Position numbers and translations under genes: made by a program. Under the pieces are notes generated by a model, which made no database searches, was not told the origin of the DNA, and saw only the letters and a program-made list of their open reading frames with translations. DNA of 64,000 nt from Pseudomonas fragi (GTDB taxonomy: Bacteria > Pseudomonadota > Gammaproteobacteria > Pseudomonadales > Pseudomonadaceae), in the NCBI RefSeq assembly GCF_900105835.1, contig NZ_LT629783.1, forward strand, positions 1,674,001 through 1,738,000, given 5' to 3'. Shown here piece after piece: positions 26,121 through 36,288 of the stretch. How positions within the stretch are numbered: position 1 is the first letter of the stretch; every line of letters begins with the position of its first letter.

Positions 26121-29100
26121 GCTTCACCTGTACGGTCAGTGGTGGTGGATGCCTGCGCCTGCGGTACACGACTGAAACGGCGGCGAATCATCACGAAAAA
26201 CAGCGGCACAAAGAAGATCCCCAGTACCGTGGCGCTGAACATGCCGCCCAGCACGCCGGTACCGATGGCCTGGCGCCCGGCAGAACCTGCGCCGGAACTA
26301 ATGGCCAGCGGCAACACGCCAAACATAAAGGCCAGCGAGGTCATCAAAATCGGCCGCAACCGCTGGCGCACGGCGATCAGGGTGGCGTCCACCAGGCTGT
26401 TGCCCTGCTCTTGCAGGTGCTTGGCGAATTCGACGATCAAAATGGCGTTTTTCGCCGCCAGCCCCACGGTGGTCAACAGCCCGACCTGGAAGTACACGTC
26501 ATTGCTCAACCCGCTGAAACGGGTGGCCAGCACCGCACCCACCACGCCCAACGGCACCACCAGCATCACCGAGAACGGTACCGACCAGCTCTCGTACAGC
26601 GCCGCCAGACACAGGAACACAAACAGCACTGAAATCCCGTACAGCAACGGCGCCTGCGAGCCAGACAGACGCAGTTGATAGGACTGCCCCGTCCATTCAT
26701 AGCTGATGCCTTCGGGCAGTTGCTTGATGATCGACTCCACAGCGTCCATCGCCACCCCGGAGCTCACACCCGGTGCCGGATCGCCCACCACTTCCAGCGA
26801 GGAGCTGCCGTTGTAGCGTTCCAGCAGCGGCGAGCCATAGCTCCACGAACTGCTGGCGAACGACGAGAACGGCACCATTTCATCGTTGCTGTTGCGCACA
26901 AACCAGTGGTCCAGATCGGCCGCCTGCATGCGCGCCGAGGCCTCGCCCTGCACATAGACCTTTTTCACCCGGCCCTGATTGAGGAAATCATTGACGTAAG
27001 TACCGCCCAGGGCAGTGGACAAGGTGGCGTTGATATCGCTGGTGGTCAGGCTCAGCGCCCCGGCCTTGCGGTCATCGATGCTGACCTTGAGTTGCGGCGT
27101 GTCGTCCAGGCCGTTGCTGCGCACGCCCTGCAGGCGCGGGTCCTGGCTGGCCAACTGGATAAACTGCTCGCGGGCAGCCACCAGGGCTTCGTGCCCCAGC
27201 CCGGCGAGGTCCTTGAGTTGCAGGTCAAACCCCGAGCTCTGCCCCAGCCCACGCACGGCAGGCGGTTGCATGACAAACACATTGGCATCGCCAATGCTCG
27301 ACAGCGCACGGGTGGCACGCTGTGCGATAGAGGCCGAATCCTGACCGGCACCGCTGCGTTCGCTCCAGTCCTTGAGGCGGATAAAAGCCCGCGCCGAGTT
27401 CTGGCTGTTACCGCCCATGCCCAGCCCGGAAATACTGATCATCGCCTCAACCTCTGGTTGCTCAAGCATGTAGCTCTCGAACTGCTTGAGCACCGCCTGG
27501 GTGCGATCGTCGGTGGCGCCTACCGGCAATTGCACCTGCGCCATAAGGATGCCCTGGTCTTCATCGGGCAAAAACGAGGTGGGCAACTTGGCGTAGCCCA
27601 CCGCCATCGCCGCAACCACCAGCGCATAGATCACCAGGCTGCGCCCGCCCCGGCGCAAAATGCCGCCCACCAGCTTTTCATAAGCCGCGGCACTGCGCTC
27701 GAAACTACGGTTGAACCAGCCAAAAAAACCGCTCTGCGGGCCGTGGCCCTTACCGTCAACCGGTTTGAGCAACGTTGCGCACAAAGCCGGGGTCAGGGTC
27801 ATGGCCACCAGCACCGACAGCACCATGGCCGACACAATAGTCACGGAAAACTGCCGGTAGATAATCCCCGTGGAACCACTGAAAAACGCCATGGGAATAA
27901 ACACCGCGCTCAGCACCAGGGCGATGCCGATCAGCGCGCTGGTGATCTCGTCCATCGACTGACGCGTGGCTTCAAGGGGCGACAGGCCCTTTTCGCTCAT
28001 CACCCGCTCGACGTTTTCCACCACCACAATGGCGTCATCCACCAACAGGCCGATGGCCAGGACCATCGCAAACATGGTCAGGGTATTGATCGAATAGCCA
28101 AACACCGCCAGCACCCCGAAGGTACCCAGCAACACCACCGGCACAGTGATCGCGGGGATCAGCGTGGCGCGGAAATTCTGCAGGAACAAGAACATGATCA
28201 GCACCACCAGCACGATGGCCTCGCCCAGGGACTTGACCACCTCTTCGATGGACAGGCTGACAAAGGGCGTGGTGTCGTAGGCGATCACGTTCTTGAGCTG
28301 CATTTCGCTCGGGTAGTACGGCTCCAGTTCGGCAAGCTTGGCCTTGACCGCTTCACCGACCTGCAACGCATTGGCGCCCGTGGCCAGTTGCACGCCCATG
28401 GCCGCAGCGGGTTTGCCGTTAAGGGCCGAATTGACGTCATAACTGTCACTGCCCAGCTCCACCGTGGCCACATCACCGAGCAACACCACGGCACCGGTGC
28501 TGGTGGACTTGACCACCACATTGCGAAACTCTTCGGCGGTTTGCAGTTTGCTGCGCGCACTGATGGTGGCATTGAGTTGCTGGCTGGCCACGGCAGGCAA
28601 GGCACCCAACTGCCCGGCCGACACCTCGGTGTTTTGCGCCTCCAGGGCGGTGGTCACGTCAGAAGGCATAAGGGCGTATTTTTGCAGCAGCGCCGGGTCC
28701 AGCCAGATGCGCATGGCATAACCCGAGCCGAGCGTCTTGACCTCGCCCACGCCATCGATACGGCTGATGGAGTCGAGCAAGGTGCTGGAAATATAATCAC
28801 CGATCTGGGTGCCGGTAACGCTCGGGTTATCCGACGCCAGGGCCGCAATCATCAGGAAGTCCGAGCCGCCCTTGGTCACGGTCAGGCCTTCACTTTGCAC
28901 CGATGCCGGCAGGCGTGATTCCACCTGTTGGAGTTTGTTCTGCACCTGCATCTGCGCTACGTCGGGGTCAGTACCGGCCTCAAAAGTGAGGTTGATACTG
29001 GCGCTACCCGCCGAACTGCTGGAGGCCGACATATAGGTCAGTTTGTCGATGCCGGTCATTTGCTGCTCGATAACCTGGGTCACCGAATCCTCTACCGTTT

Positions 29101-29263
29101 TGGCCGATGCGCCGGTGTAGGTGGCGGCGATTTTCACCGTGGGCGGAGCGATATCCGGGTACTGTTCAAGGGGCAACTGGGTGATCGACATGGCCCCGGC
29201 CAGCATGATCACAATGGCAATCACCCAGGCGAAAATCGGTCGATCAATAAAGAAACGCGCCAT
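26117..29263 (-). CDS. RND multidrug efflux pump, HAE1 family (MexB/AcrB-like)
   Basis: A 1048-residue inner-membrane proton-driven transporter, the family's usual length. It starts [20 protein letters not shown], has the periplasmic docking domain, and carries the TM4 proton-relay Asp pair in [21 protein letters not shown]. The second half repeats the fold, ending [15 protein letters not shown] 29263 has AGGAGG in front; an in-frame TTG two codons earlier is ignored. It starts two bases after the membrane-fusion gene ends. Substrates are unknown; the nearby tannin/gallate genes make plant phenolics a reasonable guess only. Confidence 0.95.
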   Translation of the reverse strand: MARFFIDRPIFAWVIAIVIMLAGAMSITQLPLEQYPDIAPPTVKIAATYTGASAKTVEDSVTQVIEQQMTGIDKLTYMSASSSSAGSASINLTFEAGTDPDVAQMQVQNKLQQVESRLPASVQSEGLTVTKGGSDFLMIAALASDNPSVTGTQIGDYISSTLLDSISRIDGVGEVKTLGSGYAMRIWLDPALLQKYALMPSDVTTALEAQNTEVSAGQLGALPAVASQQLNATISARSKLQTAEEFRNVVVKSTSTGAVVLLGDVATVELGSDSYDVNSALNGKPAAAMGVQLATGANALQVGEAVKAKLAELEPYYPSEMQLKNVIAYDTTPFVSLSIEEVVKSLGEAIVLVVLIMFLFLQNFRATLIPAITVPVVLLGTFGVLAVFGYSINTLTMFAMVLAIGLLVDDAIVVVENVERVMSEKGLSPLEATRQSMDEITSALIGIALVLSAVFIPMAFFSGSTGIIYRQFSVTIVSAMVLSVLVAMTLTPALCATLLKPVDGKGHGPQSGFFGWFNRSFERSAAAYEKLVGGILRRGGRSLVIYALVVAAMAVGYAKLPTSFLPDEDQGILMAQVQLPVGATDDRTQAVLKQFESYMLEQPEVEAMISISGLGMGGNSQNSARAFIRLKDWSERSGAGQDSASIAQRATRALSSIGDANVFVMQPPAVRGLGQSSGFDLQLKDLAGLGHEALVAAREQFIQLASQDPRLQGVRSNGLDDTPQLKVSIDDRKAGALSLTTSDINATLSTALGGTYVNDFLNQGRVKKVYVQGEASARMQAADLDHWFVRNSNDEMVPFSSFASSSWSYGSPLLERYNGSSSLEVVGDPAPGVSSGVAMDAVESIIKQLPEGISYEWTGQSYQLRLSGSQAPLLYGISVLFVFLCLAALYESWSVPFSVMLVVPLGVVGAVLATRFSGLSNDVYFQVGLLTTVGLAAKNAILIVEFAKHLQEQGNSLVDATLIAVRQRLRPILMTSLAFMFGVLPLAISSGAGSAGRQAIGTGVLGGMFSATVLGIFFVPLFFVMIRRRFSRVPQAQASTTTDRTGEA

Positions 29264-29265
29264 GC

Positions 29266-30462
29266 TCAACCCTCCTGCGCAATGGCAGTGGGTGCGGCAC
29301 GGGTCGGCAACGGCCGGGTTTCGCTGTTCTGCGCCAGGACTTCGTTACCCACCCGAACCTTCTGCCCGCCTTCGACAATCACCTGGTCACCGGCATTCAG
29401 GCCGGCGGTCACCCACCACTGATTGCCCACGGCACGGTCAATGCTCACCACGCGCTGCTCGACCTTGCCGTCGACCACCACCAGCACCGAGGTCACGCCA
29501 CTGGCGCTGCGGGTCACGGCCTTTTGCGGGATCAGGATGGCCTTGTCATCGGTGGCCTGGTCCAGCACGGCACGCACATACATGCCCGGCAACAACAGGT
29601 GATCCGGGTTGGGGAACACGGCACGCAAGGTGACGGTGCCGGTGCCTTCAGTCACCGTTACGCCACTGACCTTGAGGCTGCCGGCGTGGTTATAGGTGCT
29701 GCCATCATCCAGCTTGAGCAGTACCGGCGCCTCAATCGCGCTGCTGCCCTGCAGGGCTCCGCTGGCCAGGTCGCGCTGGAGACGCAGCAGCTCGGTGGTC
29801 GATTGCGTCACGTCAACATAGATCGGGTCCAGTTGCTGCACGGTGGTCAGCGCGGTGTCCTGGCTGGCGACCACCAGTGCGCCGGGGGTCACTGTCGAGG
29901 TTTCAATGCGGCCACTGAGCGGCGAACTGATCCGCGTATAAGCCAGGTTGATACGTGCGGTTTCAACATCGGCCAGCGCTACTTGCACATCGGCTTGGGC
30001 CGTTTGCAGCGCGACCTGGGCGTCTTCGTTGTCTTGCTGGCTGATGGCATCAATTTTCGCCAGCTGCGCATCGCGCCGGGCGGTGGACTGCGCCGACTTG
30101 AGCGTGGCACGGGCCTTGGCGGCGGTGGCTTGCATCTGCGCCAGGGCGGCCTTGTACGGCGCCGCGTCAATTTGATACAGCGCCTGCCCGGCCTTGACCT
30201 CGGCACCTTCGACAAACAAACGCTGCTGCACGATGCCGCCCACCTGCGGGCGAATCTGGGCAACCATAAAGGCCTGGGTACGACCGGCCAGCTCGGCGGT
30301 CAATGCCTGACGCTGGGGTTGCACAGTCAGCACTGACACCTTGGGTTTTTCGGCTACAGGAGCGGAGTCCCCTGCCGAGCAGCCGCTCAGCACAAAAAGA
30401 ACCAGCAAGGACACAACAACAGCGGCGGTTACCAGGGATTTGGTAAACAGTTTGATCGACAT
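29266..30462 (-). CDS. RND efflux periplasmic adaptor (membrane-fusion lipoprotein, MexA/AcrA-like)
   Basis: A 398-residue HlyD-family adaptor. The lipobox [10 protein letters not shown] follows a hydrophobic signal. Biotinyl-lipoyl motif ([32 protein letters not shown]), alpha-hairpin (about 105-170), beta-barrel ([20 protein letters not shown]) and a membrane-proximal domain are in the normal order. ATG 30462 is chosen because it opens the signal peptide; the frame is open far upstream into the neighbouring kinase gene but without similarity. It is the first gene of the pump operon, divergent from the sensor kinase across 138 bases that should contain both promoters. Confidence 0.94.
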   Translation of the reverse strand: MSIKLFTKSLVTAAVVVSLLVLFVLSGCSAGDSAPVAEKPKVSVLTVQPQRQALTAELAGRTQAFMVAQIRPQVGGIVQQRLFVEGAEVKAGQALYQIDAAPYKAALAQMQATAAKARATLKSAQSTARRDAQLAKIDAISQQDNEDAQVALQTAQADVQVALADVETARINLAYTRISSPLSGRIETSTVTPGALVVASQDTALTTVQQLDPIYVDVTQSTTELLRLQRDLASGALQGSSAIEAPVLLKLDDGSTYNHAGSLKVSGVTVTEGTGTVTLRAVFPNPDHLLLPGMYVRAVLDQATDDKAILIPQKAVTRSASGVTSVLVVVDGKVEQRVVSIDRAVGNQWWVTAGLNAGDQVIVEGGQKVRVGNEVLAQNSETRPLPTRAAPTAIAQEG

Positions 30463-30600
30463 GGCGGCCTCTACAAGACAGTTGGCTGATGCCATGGTGC
30501 GAGGCAAATGTGCAGGAAAATTGAAGATTGCCCGCAAGCCTTGAATCTTCCCCGGCGCAGGGCCTAAATGAGCAGGCCATTTCGCCAGTAAGCCGAGCCG

Positions 30601-31986
30601 ATGAAACTGAGTATCTCCACCAAACTGTTTATCGCCGTTCTGGCCAGCGTGCTGTTTGTGATCCTGAGCATGGGCCTGGCCACCAGCTGGAGTTTCACCC
30701 GGGGCTTTCTCGGCTACCTCAACGAACAGGCGCTGGAGCGCATGGCGCCGGTGTTGCCGCGTCTGGCCAGTGCTTATGAGCGCGAGGGCAGCTGGGAGTT
30801 TTTGCGTAACAAGCCTGACCGCTGGTTTGAAATCATGCGCCCTGATCACACCGATGAGCCGACGATCCATGACTTGCGTATCCCTTCCGCCTCCGACCTG
30901 ACCGGCGCACTGTTTCGCATCGCCCTGCTTGATCAGGACAAAAAACGCGTGACGGGCTACCCGTCCATTGCCGATGACGCCCTGCTGCGCCCTATTGAAG
31001 TGGACGGCAAACTCGTGGGCTGGCTGGCCGTTACGCCGTTTCAAAGCGTGACCGAGGCGGGTGGTTCACGCTTCCAGCAATACCAACTGCAAACCAGCCT
31101 GGCGATGGGTTTTGTGTCGCTGCTGCTGGCCATGCTGATTGCCTGGTGGATTGCCCGCACCCTGCTCGATCCGGTCAAGCGCGTGGCCGCTGCCACCCAC
31201 AAACTGGCCACCGGGGAATACAGCAACCGGGTGGCGGTCTCGTCCAATGACGAAGTCGGTCAACTGGCCCGCGACTTCAACCAGTTGGCCTACACCCTTG
31301 AGCGCAACGAAAAAATGCGCCGCGAATTTATGGCCGATGTGTCCCACGAACTGCGTACACCGTTGTCGATTCTGCGCGGTGAACTGGAGGCCATCGAGGA
31401 CGGTGTGCGCACCCTCGACCACAGCTCGATGAAATCCCTGCAGGGCGAAGTCGGCATGCTCAGCAAGTTGGTGGACGACCTGTATGAGCTGTCATTGGCC
31501 GATGTCGGCGCCCTCACCTACCGTAAAAGCCAGTGTGACCTCAACGACCTGTTGCAGACCTCGGTGGCCATGTATCAGGAACGCTGCAACGCAGCCGGGT
31601 TGAGGGTCGAGTTGCGACTGCCAACTGGCCCGCTGCTGCTGGAGGCTGATGCCAAGCGCCTGCAACAGCTGTTTGGCAACTTGCTGGAAAACGCCGTGCG
31701 CTATACCGATGCTGGCGGCCTGCTGTTGATCAGCGCTTCCCTTGAGGATGAAAACATTCTGGTCAGCCTGATGGACTCCGGCCCCGGCGTCGACCCGCAG
31801 CAATTGCCGCGTCTGTTCGAGCGTTTCTATCGCGGCGAAGCCTCGCGCAACCGTGCCAGTGGCGGCGCCGGGCTGGGGCTGGCGATCTGTCACAGCATCG
31901 TGCTGGCCCACGGCGGCAGCCTGACAGCCGACCACTCACCCCTGGGCGGCCTGTGGCTTAGCCTGCGCCTGCCGCGCAAGGTGTAA
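30601..31986 (+). CDS. baeS: Sensor histidine kinase, BaeS-like
   Basis: A 461-residue membrane kinase: TM1 (8-30), periplasmic domain (about 31-160), TM2 (about 168-188), HAMP linker, H box with His249 (ADVSHELRTPLSIL), N box (LLENAVRYTDAGG), G1 (DSGPGVDPQQLPRLFERFYRGE) and G2 (GGAGLGLAICHSIV). The LPRLFERFYRGEASRNRA segment and overall layout match BaeS, the envelope-stress kinase controlling RND pumps in E. coli. It starts 138 bases from the divergent adaptor gene and lies three bases before the response regulator, so control of that pump is likely. Confidence 0.88.
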   Translation: MKLSISTKLFIAVLASVLFVILSMGLATSWSFTRGFLGYLNEQALERMAPVLPRLASAYEREGSWEFLRNKPDRWFEIMRPDHTDEPTIHDLRIPSASDLTGALFRIALLDQDKKRVTGYPSIADDALLRPIEVDGKLVGWLAVTPFQSVTEAGGSRFQQYQLQTSLAMGFVSLLLAMLIAWWIARTLLDPVKRVAAATHKLATGEYSNRVAVSSNDEVGQLARDFNQLAYTLERNEKMRREFMADVSHELRTPLSILRGELEAIEDGVRTLDHSSMKSLQGEVGMLSKLVDDLYELSLADVGALTYRKSQCDLNDLLQTSVAMYQERCNAAGLRVELRLPTGPLLLEADAKRLQQLFGNLLENAVRYTDAGGLLLISASLEDENILVSLMDSGPGVDPQQLPRLFERFYRGEASRNRASGGAGLGLAICHSIVLAHGGSLTADHSPLGGLWLSLRLPRKV

Positions 31987-31989
31987 ACC

Positions 31990-32655
31990 ATGGACACTAT
32001 TCTGATTGTTGAAGATGAACCCAAACTGGCCGCATTGATGCACGACTACCTGAGCCTTGCCGGGTACGCCGTGCATTGCCTGGACAACGGCTTGGAGGTG
32101 GTACCGTGGGTGCGCAGCCATGCGCCGAGGTTGATCCTGCTCGACCTGATGCTACCCGGCCGCGACGGCCTGGACATCTGCAGGGAGCTGCGCGGTTTCA
32201 GCGCAATACCGGTGATCATGATCACCGCCCGCGTCGAAGAAGTGGACCGCCTGCTGGGGCTGGACCTGGGTGCCGACGACTATATCTGCAAGCCGTTCAG
32301 CCCGCGTGAAGTGGTGGCCCGGGTCAAGGCCATCTTGCGTCGCAGCCCGCAGTTAGAGCAGATAGCCCAGGCCCGCCTGCAGATCGACGAAGCGCAGTAT
32401 CGCGCCTCGTTCGATGGCGTGGCGCTGGACCTGACACCGGTGGAACTGCGCCTGCTCAACACCTTCGCCCGCGCCCCGGGGCGGGTATTTTCCCGTGACC
32501 AGTTACTGGACAAACTTTACTCCGACCACCGCGTGGTCACCGACCGCACGGTGGACAGCCACATCCGCAACCTGCGGCGCAAACTGGCCCAGGCCAGCCC
32601 GGGGCATGACCCGATCCAGTCTTTGTATGGCGTGGGCTACAAGCTGGAGTTGTAA
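31990..32655 (+). CDS. baeR: OmpR-family response regulator, BaeR-like
   Basis: A 221-residue response regulator. Receiver domain: acidic pair Glu8-Asp9, phosphoacceptor Asp52 ([13 protein letters not shown]), Thr79, Lys101 ([10 protein letters not shown]). C-terminal winged helix: [31 protein letters not shown] and [14 protein letters not shown]. It is cotranscribed with the kinase and is the probable activator of the divergent RND operon. Confidence 0.9.
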   Translation: MDTILIVEDEPKLAALMHDYLSLAGYAVHCLDNGLEVVPWVRSHAPRLILLDLMLPGRDGLDICRELRGFSAIPVIMITARVEEVDRLLGLDLGADDYICKPFSPREVVARVKAILRRSPQLEQIAQARLQIDEAQYRASFDGVALDLTPVELRLLNTFARAPGRVFSRDQLLDKLYSDHRVVTDRTVDSHIRNLRRKLAQASPGHDPIQSLYGVGYKLEL

Positions 32656-32717
32656 TGGCAAGCAAGCTCCCACAAAAAAGGGGGCAAACCTCAGTTTTGA
32701 TGAACACTGCAATACCC

Positions 32718-32803
32718 GTGGGAGCTGGCTTGCCTGCGATGCAAGCGACGCGATCTACCGGTTGAACCCCGTCGATGCCATCGCGAGCAAGCCCGCTCCC
32801 ACA
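32718..32803. repeat. REP pair
   Basis: The left arm GTGGGAGCTGGCTTGCCTGC (32718) and right arm ATCGCGAGCAAGCCCGCTCC (32780-32803) are of two REP subtypes facing each other. A half copy (GGCAAGCAAGCTCCCACA) lies at 32657-32674, right behind baeR. Confidence 0.8.
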
Positions 32804-32821
32804 ATAATGCGACTCACCCGA

Positions 32822-32965
32822 TCAGCGCTGGCCGCCGTGCTGACCACCGCCGCCATGACCGCCGCCACCGCCACCGCCGCCTGGCGGCATAAACATCCAG
32901 CAGCCTGACAAGGCCGATACCGCAACCGCTACAACCAGTGCTTTAACAACAGACTTCAATTTCAT
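32822..32965 (-). CDS. Small Gly/His-rich lipoprotein
   Basis: A 47-residue ORF read directly from the minus strand: ATG 32965 to TGA 32822-32824. The N terminus MKLKSVVKALVVAVAVSALS runs into a clear lipobox (LSGC), so the protein should be lipid-anchored. After Cys-Trp-Met-Phe-Met-Pro-Pro, the mature part is almost only Gly with interspersed His and Gln (GGGGGGGGHGGGGQHGGQR). It lies alone between REP elements in a region otherwise without genes. No strong ribosome binding site is seen. The His content suggests metal binding but nothing in the context supports it. Confidence 0.6.
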   Translation of the reverse strand: MKLKSVVKALVVAVAVSALSGCWMFMPPGGGGGGGGHGGGGQHGGQR

Positions 32966-33064
32966 GACCGAACGCTCATTTTCAACAGGGAAAAAACGTC
33001 GCCCTTATACCAGTGCCGGTCAGGCCTGAAGCAAAGGTTTACCCAACTTTACAGTGCCCATCCT

Positions 33065-33149
33065 GTGGGAGCGGGCTTGCTCGCGATGGCATCACAGTGA
33101 TCCACCTGATAGACCGTAGTGTCTGTATCGCAGGCAAGCCAGCTCCTAC
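33065..33149. repeat. REP pair
   Basis: The left arm GTGGGAGCGGGCTTGCTCGC starts at 33065; the right arm TCGCAGGCAAGCCAGCTCCT ends at 33149. A further single REP arm (TTCGCGAGCAGGCTCGTTCC) lies at 33264-33286. Confidence 0.8.
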
Positions 33150-33173
33150 AACAATGCGGCGTACAGATAAACC

Positions 33174-33260
33174 TCAAGGCAACGGATCAAATTTCAAATC
33201 CGCCAGCGACTGCACCTTGTCTTCACGCACCATCTTGTAAGGGATATTCGGGCCAATCGA
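33174..33260 (-). pseudogene. Remnant of a gene: 28-codon C-terminal tail
   Basis: Minus strand, open from TAA at 33263-33261 to TGA at 33174: IGPNIPYKMVREDKVQSLAD followed by LKFDPLP. The composition looks like a real protein tail, not random translation, and a REP arm lies just behind its broken 5' side. I do not recognise the parent protein. Confidence 0.35.
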
Positions 33261-33437
33261 TTACTTCGCGAGCAGGCTCGTTCCCACTATTCCCCCTCGC
33301 ATCTCCCCCCCCGCGTTTCACAGACAAAACAAATTCGCCAACTTGTTCTTTTATCCGTTACTTCCCGAAGCACTAACTTCTCACACCTTTTATTACCCAG
33401 CATTAAACATGGGCATTTATGTGCCACAAAAGAAACG

Positions 33438-33457
33438 TTGTTTTATATATGAAACAA
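33438..33457. promoter_or_regulatory. Palindromic upstream site A (candidate activator site)
   Basis: TTGTTTTATATATGAAACAA is a 20-bp palindrome with one imperfect pair. It lies about 75-95 bases before the -24/-12 promoter at 33533. A site with 17 of 20 matches to the consensus TTGTTTYATATATRAAACAA lies before the porin promoter at 48742. Confidence 0.6.
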
Positions 33458-33532
33458 GCCATAAAACCCAACAAAACAGCAACTCTTTGATTAACAGACA
33501 CTTTAAAACTTAAAACTGGTCCGGAAACATTT

Positions 33533-33548
33533 TGGCATTGTTCATGCA
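33533..33548 (+). promoter_or_regulatory. Sigma-54 (-24/-12) promoter of the catabolic operon
   Basis: TGGCATTGTTCATGCA has GG and GC separated by exactly ten bases and matches the TGGCAC-N5-TTGCA consensus well. Transcription would begin near 33559, about 35 bases before the first ABC gene. Confidence 0.7.
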
Positions 33549-33592
33549 CTAAACAGCGTATCACCTATAAAACAGACCAGAGACCCCTCCCA

Positions 33593-34444
33593 ATGGCTGT
33601 GAAAGAGATGTACGCCGTCGCGCCGCAATGGAATAACGCCGCTCCCAAGGAAGATACGGAGCCCACTGAAATTGAATTCCGCAATGTCGGAAAATGCTTC
33701 CCGGCCAAAGGAAAAGCCGAAGCACCGTTTGCCATCCGCGAGGTCAATTTCAAGATTCGCCGTGGCGAAGTCGTCTCGATCATCGGCCCGTCCGGTTGCG
33801 GTAAAAGCACCATCCTGAACATGGGCTCCGGTTTGTATCGCCCCACCGAAGGCGAAGTATTCGTCGCCGGCGAGGCCGTCACCGGCCCGGTTCGGCAGGT
33901 GGCGTTCATGCTGCAAAAAGACCTGCTGATGCCTTGGCGCAGCATCCGCCGCAACGTCGAGCTGGGCCTTGAGATCCAGGGTGTGCCGCCAGCCAGGCGC
34001 CAAGCGGTGGCCAAGGACCTGCTCGAACGCTGCCACTTGCACGGGTTTGCCGACCACTACCCCTTCCAGCTGTCCGGGGGCATGCGCCAGCGCGCCGCCC
34101 TGGCCCGCACCCTGGCCGTCGACCCGCAAGTGCTGTTCCTCGATGAACCGTTCTCGGCGCTGGATGCGCAAACCAAGATGATCCTGCAACAGGACATGGC
34201 GCGCATGTTGTTCGATGAAAAGAAAACCGCGCTGTTCATCACCCATGACCTGATCGAAGCCATCGCCATGTCCGATCGCCTGCTGGTCATGAGTGCCCGC
34301 CCCGGCACCATCATCGAAGAAATCAGCATCGACCTGCCATTTCGCGACAACCCGCTGGAGCGTCGCAAGCTGCCGCAAATCGGCCCGCTGGTTGGCCGCT
34401 TGATGGAGTTGCTGCAAGTCGGCGCCGACACCGAACTGCATTGA
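33593..34444 (+). CDS. ABC importer ATP-binding protein (NitT/TauT/SsuB family)
   Basis: A 283-residue ATPase. Walker A is GPSGCGKST at 65-73, the Q loop is FMLQKDLLMPW, the signature is LSGGMRQRAALARTLA, Walker B is VLFLDEPFSALD, and the H loop is LFITHDLIEA. The MQKDLLMPWRSI segment is typical of the nitrate/taurine/sulfonate import group, which also includes importers of aromatic acids such as phthalate. It is the first gene of the operon, about 35 bases after the predicted sigma-54 start. The binding protein and permease follow directly, so the importer is complete apart from any porin; one lies at the far end of the cluster. Confidence 0.93.
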   Translation: MAVKEMYAVAPQWNNAAPKEDTEPTEIEFRNVGKCFPAKGKAEAPFAIREVNFKIRRGEVVSIIGPSGCGKSTILNMGSGLYRPTEGEVFVAGEAVTGPVRQVAFMLQKDLLMPWRSIRRNVELGLEIQGVPPARRQAVAKDLLERCHLHGFADHYPFQLSGGMRQRAALARTLAVDPQVLFLDEPFSALDAQTKMILQQDMARMLFDEKKTALFITHDLIEAIAMSDRLLVMSARPGTIIEEISIDLPFRDNPLERRKLPQIGPLVGRLMELLQVGADTELH

Positions 34445-34481
34445 TCACGCCCTGCCGTCCCCACCTGTTTGAGGAGTCCGC

Positions 34482-35483
34482 ATGTTCAAGTCTGTGTTTC
34501 AACGTTTCAGCCAGGCCAGCGCACTTGCCCTGGGCCTTGGCATGGCCTTCGCCGCTCACGCGCAGCCCACCGACGTCACTTATCTGCTGCCTGCACCGCC
34601 GAGCCTGCCAGCCTTCGCGCCGTGGATCATTGCCAAGGAAAAGGGCTACTACAGCGTCCGGAACCTGAACATGAACTTTATCGCTGCCAAAGGCGGTGTG
34701 GACGTAGCCAAGCAGATCGGTGCCGGCAACGCCATGCTCGGCGGGGCCATCGGGGACACGCCGATTGTGGTGCGGGCCAACGGCATTCCGGTGCGCGCCG
34801 TCGCTGTACTGGGCGCAGGCGGGGTGACGATGATCGCGACCAATGCCGCCGACAACATCAATTCGGTGGCCGATCTCAAGGGCAAGACCATGACCGTGAT
34901 GTCCTACTCGGACACCACCTACTACGCCCTGCTCGCCTCGTTGCGCAAAGCTGGCCTGAGCAAGACCGATGTGAATATCCAGGCTGCCGGCCCGTCCGGG
35001 GTCTGGCAGTTGTTCACAGCCAACAAGGCCCAGGCCATGGCCGGTGTGCCGGACTGGGTGGTCCAGGCCGAGGCGGCCGGTTTAAAGGTCAAACTGATCC
35101 CCCAGGAGCAGATCTTCGAAAGCATGGCCCAGTCGATCATCGCCTCCGACGACGCCATCGACAATCACCCGCAAATTGTCCGCGACACGGTGCAAGCCAC
35201 GCTGCAGGGCATGCGCGACATTATCCAGGACCCACATGCCGCCGCCGTGACCTTTGCCAGGGCCGTACCGGCCTATGCCGGCAAGGAAGACGAGCTGGAA
35301 AAAATCTTCAGGCTCTACGTCCAGCATGTGTATGCCAACCAGCCGGTACTGGGCCGCATCGACCCGGCGCGCCTCGAAGCCGTGCGCCAGTTCTATGTCA
35401 GTGAGGGCATCGTCACCCGCGAGCCCAAGCTCGACGAGCTCTACACCAATCAGTTCATCGACACCCCGACAGCCGCGCATTAA
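34482..35483 (+). CDS. ABC importer substrate-binding protein (NMT1/SsuA-like)
   Basis: A 333-residue periplasmic protein with a signal peptide ending AAHAQP near residue 29. The fold is that of NMT1/SsuA/TauA proteins: LPAFAPWIIAKEKGYYSVRNLNMNFI, the GGVDVAKQIGAGNAMLGGAIGDTPIVVRA block and DLKGKTMTVMSYSDTTYYAL. It follows the ATPase gene by 37 bases. The ligand cannot be told. The enzyme genes downstream suggest an aromatic or heteroaromatic acid rather than a sulfonate (inference). Confidence 0.9.
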   Translation: MFKSVFQRFSQASALALGLGMAFAAHAQPTDVTYLLPAPPSLPAFAPWIIAKEKGYYSVRNLNMNFIAAKGGVDVAKQIGAGNAMLGGAIGDTPIVVRANGIPVRAVAVLGAGGVTMIATNAADNINSVADLKGKTMTVMSYSDTTYYALLASLRKAGLSKTDVNIQAAGPSGVWQLFTANKAQAMAGVPDWVVQAEAAGLKVKLIPQEQIFESMAQSIIASDDAIDNHPQIVRDTVQATLQGMRDIIQDPHAAAVTFARAVPAYAGKEDELEKIFRLYVQHVYANQPVLGRIDPARLEAVRQFYVSEGIVTREPKLDELYTNQFIDTPTAAH

Positions 35484-35511
35484 CGGCCAGTGACAACAAG
35501 GTACGCATACG

Positions 35512-36288
35512 ATGAAAAACCTTAATAACTCCGTGTCCGGCAGCGTTGCTTTGCTGCTCCTGTTTCTGCTGCTCTGGCAATGGGGCCCGGGGCTGCTGGG
35601 CATGCCCGAGTTCGTCATGCCCAAACTGAGCCGCGTGGCCCAGGAAGGCGTGCTGATGTGGCAAACCGGCGGCTTGTTGCAACACACCCTGATCACCGCT
35701 TTTGAAATCGTCGTCGGCTTTGCCCTGGGCGCGCTGCTCGGGGTGGCCATCGGGGTTTCACTGGGGCTCTCGCCCAGCGCCGAAGCCATGCTCTCGCCGT
35801 ACATCCTGGCGTTGCAAATCGCACCCAAAGTGGCCTTTGCACCGCTGTTCGTGATGTGGCTGGGCTACACCATCTACCCGAAAATCCTGATTGCCATCCT
35901 GATCGTGTTTTTCCCGGTGATGATCAACGTGCTGTCGGCCATCCGCACCGTGGACCCGGACATGATCAACCTGGTGCGCACCATGAGCGCCAGCCGCTGG
36001 CAGATTTTCCGCCTGGTGGAGTTCCCGTCCGCAATGGCCGCGCTGTTCTCCGGCTTGCGTATCGCCTCGACCCTGGCCGTGATCGGCGTCACCGTCGGAG
36101 AACTGGTGGGGGGCAATCAGGGCCTGGGCTTCCTGCTGGTCGATGCCGAAGGCCAGGGTAATACCGCTGGCGTGTTCGTGGCCATCGTCATGCTCACCCT
36201 GATCGGCGTGCTGGCCTACGGCGCCGTGGTCTGGGCCGAAAAACGCGTGTTGCACTACATGCCCAAAGCCATGCTGAGTACTCAATGA
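35512..36288 (+). CDS. ABC importer permease (SsuC/TauC-like)
   Basis: A 258-residue integral membrane protein with about six helices. The EAA-type loop that contacts the ATPase is IRTVDPDMINLVRTMSASRWQIFRLVEFPSAM, and GLRIASTLAVIGVTVGELVG is the conserved following helix. Its stop overlaps the next start (ATGATGA), so transport and metabolic genes are translationally coupled. Confidence 0.93.
   Translation: MKNLNNSVSGSVALLLLFLLLWQWGPGLLGMPEFVMPKLSRVAQEGVLMWQTGGLLQHTLITAFEIVVGFALGALLGVAIGVSLGLSPSAEAMLSPYILALQIAPKVAFAPLFVMWLGYTIYPKILIAILIVFFPVMINVLSAIRTVDPDMINLVRTMSASRWQIFRLVEFPSAMAALFSGLRIASTLAVIGVTVGELVGGNQGLGFLLVDAEGQGNTAGVFVAIVMLTLIGVLAYGAVVWAEKRVLHYMPKAMLSTQ

Larger units (their letters stand above)
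32966..33592. other. AT-rich and REP-bearing spacer before the catabolic operon
   Basis: Apart from the REP pair (33065-33149), the gene remnant (33174-33260), a single REP arm (33264-33286), palindrome A (33438) and the sigma-54 promoter (33533), no gene is supported here. 33300-33592 is much more AT-rich than its surroundings, as expected for a regulated promoter region. Confidence 0.6.

Noticed and set aside
26675..28918. Long plus-strand open frame opposite the RND pump gene (747 codons)
   Set aside because: Low-complexity His/Arg/Gln-rich translation antisense to an obvious AcrB-like gene.
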